Under the pieces are notes generated by a model that saw only the letters and a program-made list of their open reading frames with translations, ran no database searches and had not been told where the DNA came from. This document shows, in pieces, positions 5,611-8,728 of a stretch of 8,728 nt of DNA (the stretch's first letter is position 1; each line of letters begins with the position of its first letter). Origin of the DNA: CAYRKQ01 sp964424985 (GTDB taxonomy: Bacteria; Patescibacteriota; Saccharimonadia; Saccharimonadales; UBA7683); contig CAYRKQ010000025.1 in NCBI GenBank assembly GCA_964424985.1, positions 1-8,728 of the forward strand, written 5' to 3'. The position numbers were made by a program, and so were the translations under genes.

Positions 5611-5688
5611 TGTCGTCTTGAGCTTGTCGAAAGATCTGGTTTCTCTGGCAATAAGAGAGTAGATCCTTCGGCTACACTCAGGATGACA
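5611..5688. repeat. REP-like imperfect inverted repeat
   Basis: The left arm TGTCGTCTTGAGCTTGTCG...AGATCT (5611-5637) pairs imperfectly with the right arm AGATCCTTCGGCTACACTC...GATGACA (5661-5688), around a central segment of about 23 bp. The reverse complement of the right arm begins TGTCATCCTGAG, so it shares GTCATCCTGA with the element at 3135. Sequences close to AGATCCTTCG...CTCAGGATGACA are, from memory, common dispersed intergenic repeats in many phyla including CPR genomes. It fills most of the gap 5581-5721, in which I see no gene. Confidence 0.75.
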
Positions 5689-5721
5689 GGGGTGGAGTTC
5701 CGTGATTCGGATTTTCTAATC

Positions 5722-5750
5722 TTGCATAAACACAAGAAGTATGATACAAT
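5722..5750 (+). promoter_or_regulatory. Promoter for the 92-residue gene, leaderless geometry
   Basis: TTGCAT (5722-5727), 17 bp, then TACAAT (5745-5750), followed after 6 bp by ATG at 5757. The preceding ATG at 5754 is adjacent (ATGATG); initiation 7 nt after the -10 would fall on the second one. This is the third copy of the same promoter-to-start geometry in the window. Confidence 0.72.
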
Positions 5751-5756
5751 AGAATG

Positions 5757-6035
5757 ATGAGTATAGATGCTGGGTACATACCTGCAAATGAACATCCGCA
5801 CAGAGTGCCGGATCTTATAGACGAAGTTATTAACCATGCTGCGCAGCCAGTGATTCTTAAAACAGGTGGAACGGCTGTTCGATACGCGTGTCGTGAGCAA
5901 GACTGTGGTGAACTTGTTGAATACAAACTTAGTTTAGGGGGTGCTGGTTTTCTCGCTGGCGCGTTGGATGTTACAAAACGACCAATAATTGACTTGCGTA
6001 CCGATCCTCATGGCGAACTAAATTCGACGAATTAA
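5757..6035 (+). CDS. Small hypothetical protein, 92 residues
   Basis: Unknown family. The protein reads as a compact soluble domain: a His/Pro-containing N-terminus (GYIPANEHPHRVPDL), a helix (LIDEVINHAAQ), then a beta-rich stretch (PVILKTGGTAVRYACREQDCGELVEYKL), in which two Cys spaced C-x5-C could form half of a metal site, and a Gly/Ala-rich segment (LGGAGFLAGALDV). The start is taken as 5757 because the promoter geometry places the transcript 5' end there; 5754 would add one Met. The stop overlaps the stop of the convergent minus-strand gene through the palindrome TTAA (6032-6035). Two minus-strand frames cross this region but have no supporting signals. The function cannot be inferred. 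Confidence 0.7.
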   Translation: MSIDAGYIPANEHPHRVPDLIDEVINHAAQPVILKTGGTAVRYACREQDCGELVEYKLSLGGAGFLAGALDVTKRPIIDLRTDPHGELNSTN

Positions 6036-6727
6036 CTAGTTTTATCAGCAGTGATGTAGTTTATTTCGTTGATGACGTCTAGTAGTGCCTGGGCTTTTTC
6101 TTTTTCGCCTTCAATGGCGGCTGCGGCCTCGTAGGCGGGTTTAATCAAGGCGGGGTCGTCTGAGGCGCGGAGCATCATTAAGTATTTTTCAAACTTATCG
6201 GCGGGTTCTAGGTCTAATTTTTCAATTAAGGGGCGGAGTTGTTCAAGCGCTTGTTTTTTTACGCCATCGAGTTCGCTGTTGTCGCCGCTGCCTTCAGTTG
6301 GCTCGGTAGATTCAGTAGATGCGGCAGGAAGGTGGGCATCGGCATCAGAGCTCAGGCCAGCGGGTAGGTCGTTGCCAGTAAAAGCAATGCCAGCAGGAGC
6401 ATCAACGTTTGTATCGTCAGCGGGTTCTTCTACAGGTGTGGGAAGGTCATCATTAGCTGGTGGAGCTGGTACGGCAGCTACATTTTGTACCGGGTCGGCA
6501 GGAGAATCATTTAAAAGCGGATTATCGGCTCCGGCACCAGTAATTTGTGGGTCAGCCGCGATAATTGAGGCATCTGGTGCGTCGGTAGCCGCAGGAGAAG
6601 GCACAGCAGCCACCTGACCAGCAGTGGTCGGCGTTGGTGCAGTACTATTGGCATCTTCTAATGCTTTAACCAATGCGTCAGTGTTGTCATCTTTTTTTAA
6701 CGGATTTAAGTTCATGTTCCCACCCAT
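6032..6727 (-). CDS. Acidic Ala/Pro/Asp-rich protein with helical C-terminal domain, unknown
   Basis: A 231-residue soluble protein with no signal peptide. Residues about 20-150 are low-complexity and rich in Ala, Pro, Asp, Thr and Glu, so probably disordered. Residues about 152-225 form a confident helical domain (VKKQALEQLRPLIEKLDLEP, KYLMMLRASDDPALIKPAYE, EKEKAQALLDVINEINYI). From memory, similar C-terminal sequences occur in small uncharacterised Saccharibacteria/CPR proteins, with the tail around LLDVVNEINYF particularly constant; this needs a search. The layout suggests a conserved helical module on a flexible tether. The start is uncertain: ATG at 6727, or ATG at 6715 (MNLNPLKKDD), which has a weak GGTGGG a few bases upstream. 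It is divergent from the isomerase gene and convergent with the gene at 5757. Confidence 0.82.
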   Translation of the reverse strand: MGGNMNLNPLKKDDNTDALVKALEDANSTAPTPTTAGQVAAVPSPAATDAPDASIIAADPQITGAGADNPLLNDSPADPVQNVAAVPAPPANDDLPTPVEEPADDTNVDAPAGIAFTGNDLPAGLSSDADAHLPAASTESTEPTEGSGDNSELDGVKKQALEQLRPLIEKLDLEPADKFEKYLMMLRASDDPALIKPAYEAAAAIEGEKEKAQALLDVINEINYITADKTS

Positions 6728-6748
6728 AAAAGCTTACTAATAATTTGT

Positions 6749-6795
6749 TATTTACACTTTTTTATTTACAATTGATATCGTAGCAGATATTTACA
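6749..6795 (+). repeat. Three direct copies of TATTTACA in a divergent promoter region
   Basis: TATTTACA occurs at 6749-6756, 6763-6770 and 6788-6795, all in the same orientation; the first and third continue as TATTTACAC. They lie in the 96-bp AT-rich region between two divergent genes and could be operator sites, or partly reflect promoter elements (TTTACA resembles a -35). No known regulator is assigned. Confidence 0.55.
6765..6793 (+). promoter_or_regulatory. Possible promoter of the isomerase gene
   Basis: TTTACA (6765-6770), 17 bp, then TATTTA (6788-6793). The match to consensus is moderate and other pairings are possible in this AT-rich stretch, so this is a weak call. Transcription would start near 6800, giving a leader of about 24 nt with a strong SD. 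Confidence 0.35.
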
Positions 6796-6812
6796 CTAAA
6801 CAAAAGCTTTTT

Positions 6813-6826
6813 GGAGGTATGGTGTG
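6813..6826 (+). promoter_or_regulatory. Shine-Dalgarno that decides a GTG start for the isomerase
   Basis: GGAGGT (6813-6818) is followed after 5 nt by GTG at 6824. The ATG at 6819 is out of frame and reaches a stop within seven codons, and the in-frame codons just upstream are not starts, so GTG 6824 is the best choice. Confidence 0.85.
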
Positions 6827-7852
6827 CTCGATGATTTAAAAAAGATTGCCCAAGTAGACAAAAGTGACGCCCTCGGTGTTGTTGCAAAGCAAGCTCAGCA
6901 GCTCAGGCATGAGTTTAATCAGGCGTTTTCTGCCGGAGCTGAAATTAGAAATATTGTTGTTGGTGGCATGGGGGGGTCAGGGTGGCCTACAAAAGTATTG
7001 ACGTCTTGGCCAGGTCTTAATGTGCCGTTTGAATTGGTAAATGACTACCAGGTTCCTGAGTATGTAAATGAGCATACACTGTATGTGGCCTCAAGTTTTT
7101 CAGGTAACACCGAGGAATCACTTTCAGCATTAAAAGAGGCACTTTCAAAAGGCGCACAGGTGGTGGTGATGGCTGCTGGTGGTGAGCTTGAGAAGATTGC
7201 TGCCGAAAAACAACTGCCGTTTTATAAATTACCCTCTGGTCAGCAGCCGCGCATGTCTTCGCTCTACTTTCTTACTGCCTTTGTTCAGCTGTTGGAGCCG
7301 CTGGGTATTATACCTAAAGGTTCACTTGATGAGCTGCACGGCGCTGCCGACTGGCTTGAAAATCAACATGAGGCCTGGCTTCCTGAGGTCGCTGCTGCCG
7401 ACAATCAGGCAAAGCAGATAGCAAAAGAACTGGTTGGCAAGTCTGTTGTTATCTACAGTGGGCCAAAGTTATTCCCCGCAGCGAATAAATGGAAAATTTT
7501 TGTTAACGAGTGTGCCAAGAACTTAGCATGGGCATATCAATATCCCGAGTTTAATCACAACGAGTTTATCGGCTGGAGTTCGCATCCGATTGAAAAACCA
7601 TTTGCAGTGGTAGAGATTCGTTCAAACCTAGAACATGGGCGCACGCAAAAACGCTTTGAGCTAAGCGAGAGATTACTTTCTGGTAAGCGGCCGGCACCAA
7701 TTGTTGTAACACCACAGGGTGATACGTTGTTGAAGCAAATCCTCTGGACGTTTAACCTTGGCGATTTCGTTGCTATCTATCTTTCAATTCTCAATAACGT
7801 AGATCCAACCCCTGTCGATTTGGTTGAAAAGTTCAAAAAAGAACTTGGTTAG
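6824..7852 (+). CDS. Bifunctional phosphoglucose/phosphomannose isomerase
   Basis: A 342-residue cytosolic sugar-phosphate isomerase of the SIS-domain PGI/PMI family. It interconverts glucose-6-phosphate or mannose-6-phosphate with fructose-6-phosphate, linking glycolysis with nucleotide-sugar and cell-wall precursor supply. The motifs run in order: VVGGMGGSG (about 45-53), ASSFSGNTEES (89-99, the phosphate-binding SIS motif), QPR (141-143, matching the family's active-site Arg), an acidic residue in FVNECAKN (about E229), PEFNHNEFIGW (241-251, including the catalytic His), and a C-terminal Lys-rich helix LVEKFKKEL. Two SIS domains fit within this length. The usual GMGGSAIGG loop is here GMGGSGWPT, so its second half is divergent. 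The gene starts with GTG behind a strong SD. A small, apparently frameshifted reading frame follows directly, with its SD overlapping this stop. Confidence 0.93.
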   Translation: MLDDLKKIAQVDKSDALGVVAKQAQQLRHEFNQAFSAGAEIRNIVVGGMGGSGWPTKVLTSWPGLNVPFELVNDYQVPEYVNEHTLYVASSFSGNTEESLSALKEALSKGAQVVVMAAGGELEKIAAEKQLPFYKLPSGQQPRMSSLYFLTAFVQLLEPLGIIPKGSLDELHGAADWLENQHEAWLPEVAAADNQAKQIAKELVGKSVVIYSGPKLFPAANKWKIFVNECAKNLAWAYQYPEFNHNEFIGWSSHPIEKPFAVVEIRSNLEHGRTQKRFELSERLLSGKRPAPIVVTPQGDTLLKQILWTFNLGDFVAIYLSILNNVDPTPVDLVEKFKKELG

Positions 7853-7867
7853 AGGGATCAAATACCT

Positions 7868-7979
7868 ATGTTCGATCCAAAAAGTTTCAACTCCTGAAAA
7901 AGGCACTACGTGGCGCCTCGAGGACGATTATTCACGATCAGATGAAACACCAGAACAGCGCAAAAAAGAACGAGCCTAA
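7868..7979 (+). pseudogene. Frameshifted micro-ORF (about 36 residues if restored)
   Basis: ATG at 7868 opens MFDPKSFNS and stops at TGA 7895. In the next frame a coding-looking stretch runs without a stop to TAA 7977-7979 (VSTPEKGTTWRLEDDYSRSD, then ending TPEQRKKERA). Removing one A from the AAAAA run at 7879-7883 joins the two into a single 36-residue reading frame beginning MFDPKVSTPEKG. AGAGGG (7851-7856) overlaps the isomerase stop and lies 11 nt upstream of the ATG, as expected for a coupled downstream gene. It may be a homopolymer sequencing or assembly error, a true pseudogene, or less likely programmed +1 frameshifting. The highly charged peptide has no family I recognise. Confidence 0.6.
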
Positions 7980-7995
7980 TTTGTAAACCATAAGC

Positions 7996-8024
7996 TTGAC
8001 ATTTGTACTACTTTCTGCTAATAT
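7996..8024 (+). promoter_or_regulatory. Near-consensus sigma-70-type promoter
   Basis: TTGACA (7996-8001, perfect), 17 bp, then TAATAT (8019-8024), preceded by TGC (extended -10). Transcription would start near 8031, leaving an A-rich leader of about 18 nt without a clear SD before ATG 8049. It is the strongest promoter by consensus in the window. Confidence 0.85.
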
Positions 8025-8048
8025 GAAAAGGTAAAAAGTAAAACAAAT

Positions 8049-8717
8049 ATGATAGAAGCAACAATAACAACACCCCAGCCACATCCACAAGAACTTGAAA
8101 CAGAGCGAGAGCGTCTTCAGCCCACTGAATTAACGCTCAATTACAAAGATGATTCTGGCAATGTCATTTCTAGTGAAGCCACTCCCTTGTTTGTTGTTGG
8201 TACACCACCTAGCTCTGGTCATGGTCAGGAACATAAGTACCACGGGGTGCTGACAAACGATCCCTCATTATTTCTAGCAGTATACGAAGAAGGGCCTACT
8301 GGCTTGGATCGAGAGGAGTTTGCCGACGGAGCTGAGCTTTTTGTTGTTCGTGGCTCAGCAGAAACAATTGCAATATCATCCGTATACGAACAGCTAGCAT
8401 ATTCGTACGGGCTTTCAGTTTCAGCAGACAGAATGATTACTATGCACTTTGGCGGTTTGCATAGAGCTGATGTGGCGCCAACAGCTGCAAACCTAGATAA
8501 CAGCCTCGTGTCTGCCGATATAGATTACGGCAACGACAATAATCTCCATAAAATTGCAGAAAACGGAGATCTATTTTCATCTTTTAGGCATGGGTATGGC
8601 TATCGTGAGGTGCCAGCCATTAGAGACTTTTATCATAGTCTCGGCATGAATGATCCAGAAGTTGATGATGTAGGCCGAGTCAGACACCACCGGCTCCACC
8701 GGTGGCTTGATGAGTAG
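8049..8717 (+). CDS. Hypothetical protein, 222 residues, unknown
   Basis: A soluble, acidic protein with no signal peptide or membrane segment; I do not recognise the family. About residues 1-30 are polar and Thr/Pro/Glu-rich. Residues about 25-105 look beta-rich (TELTLNYKDDSGNVIS, TPLFVVGTPP, HKYHGVLTNDPSLFLAVYEEG, AELFVVRGSAETIAISSVYEQ), and a mixed part follows with His-containing segments (MITMHFGGLHRADVAP; FRHGYGYREVPAIRDFYHSLGM). The C-terminus is His/Arg-rich (GRVRHHRLHRWLDE). The many His and Asp residues could suggest a metal-binding protein, but no recognised motif is present. A strong promoter precedes it, the leader is short and SD-less, and it appears to be a single gene within the window. 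The ATG at 8049 is the first start downstream of the promoter in this frame. Confidence 0.8.
   Translation: MIEATITTPQPHPQELETERERLQPTELTLNYKDDSGNVISSEATPLFVVGTPPSSGHGQEHKYHGVLTNDPSLFLAVYEEGPTGLDREEFADGAELFVVRGSAETIAISSVYEQLAYSYGLSVSADRMITMHFGGLHRADVAPTAANLDNSLVSADIDYGNDNNLHKIAENGDLFSSFRHGYGYREVPAIRDFYHSLGMNDPEVDDVGRVRHHRLHRWLDE
8687..8705. repeat. Perfect 7-bp hairpin within the 3' end of the last gene
   Basis: CCACCGG (8687-8693) and CCGGTGG (8699-8705) with loop CTCCA. It encodes the His/Arg-rich tail of the last protein. No T run follows, so it is not called a terminator; it could slow 3' decay of the mRNA. Confidence 0.5.
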
Positions 8718-8728
8718 GGTCGCCTAAA

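Noticed and set aside
5590..5612. CCAAC/GTTGG hairpin with following T residues after the gene ending at 5580
   Set aside because: The stem is only 5 bp with a 9-nt loop and a broken T run; too weak to call a terminator.
5577..5926. Two minus-strand frames over the second REP-like element and the gene at 5757
   Set aside because: They translate through a palindromic repeat and lie antisense to a gene with a well-placed promoter; the products look non-protein-like.
6279..6617. Plus-strand reading frame of 112 codons
   Set aside because: Antisense shadow of the Ala/Pro-rich low-complexity part of the minus-strand gene; its Gly/Ser/Ala composition simply mirrors that region.
7868..7979. Programmed frameshift site
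   Set aside because: No slippery heptamer with a downstream pseudoknot or internal SD was recognised; a one-base homopolymer error explains it more simply.
8687..8705. Intrinsic terminator for the last gene
   Set aside because: The hairpin is good but lies before the stop codon and has no T run.
1..8728. CRISPR array, tRNA/rRNA genes, transposase or phage genes
   Set aside because: No spaced direct repeats, tRNA cloverleaf sequences, rRNA motifs or recombinase/transposase signatures were seen on either strand.

Overview
The window looks like a piece of a Candidatus Saccharibacteria (TM7) or closely related Patescibacteria/CPR genome. The reasons are the GroES N-terminus and GroEL sequence, the CPR-style MurE C-terminus, a bifunctional phosphoglucose/phosphomannose isomerase used as the sugar-phosphate isomerase, and many small lineage-restricted proteins packed with little spacing. 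TGA is used as a stop (for example at 382-384), so the Gracilibacteria recoding does not apply. The taxonomic call rests on protein recognition from memory, not on a search. A run of exactly 100 N (3432-3531) shows this is a scaffolded draft or metagenome assembly.

Layout. 1-384 is the C-terminal domain of a MurE-type Mur ligase, cut by the window edge. 416-3070 is a compact four-gene operon of unknown role: a short degenerate kinase-like protein, a complete kinase-like phosphotransferase, a 62-residue helical protein and a 293-residue unknown protein. 3073-3243 is a heat-shock control region: a near-perfect CIRCE operator over the -35 of a sigma-70-type promoter, a tandem 11-bp repeat covering the -10, and a REP-like palindromic element inserted in the leader. 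3244-5160 carries groES (its 3' end lost in the N gap) and groEL, closed by a good intrinsic terminator at 5204-5229. 5263-5580 and 5757-6035 are two small unknown genes separated by a second REP-like element. 6032-6727 (minus strand) encodes an acidic, Ala/Pro-rich protein with a helical C-terminal domain. It is divergent from the isomerase gene at 6824-7852, and the region between them holds three copies of TATTTACA. A frameshifted micro-ORF (7868-7979) follows the isomerase. The last gene, 8049-8717, is unknown and has the best consensus promoter in the window.

The most interesting result is regulatory. Three unrelated small genes (starts at 416, 5263 and 5757) have promoters of identical geometry: a TTG-type -35, 17 bp, a -10, then exactly 6 bp to the ATG. 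Transcription would begin at the A of the start codon, giving leaderless mRNAs. This pattern also corrects two start codons. The conserved housekeeping genes groES and the isomerase instead have strong Shine-Dalgarno sequences, so the genome seems to mix leaderless and SD-led initiation. The second point of interest is the four-gene kinase/pseudokinase operon, whose function I cannot name.
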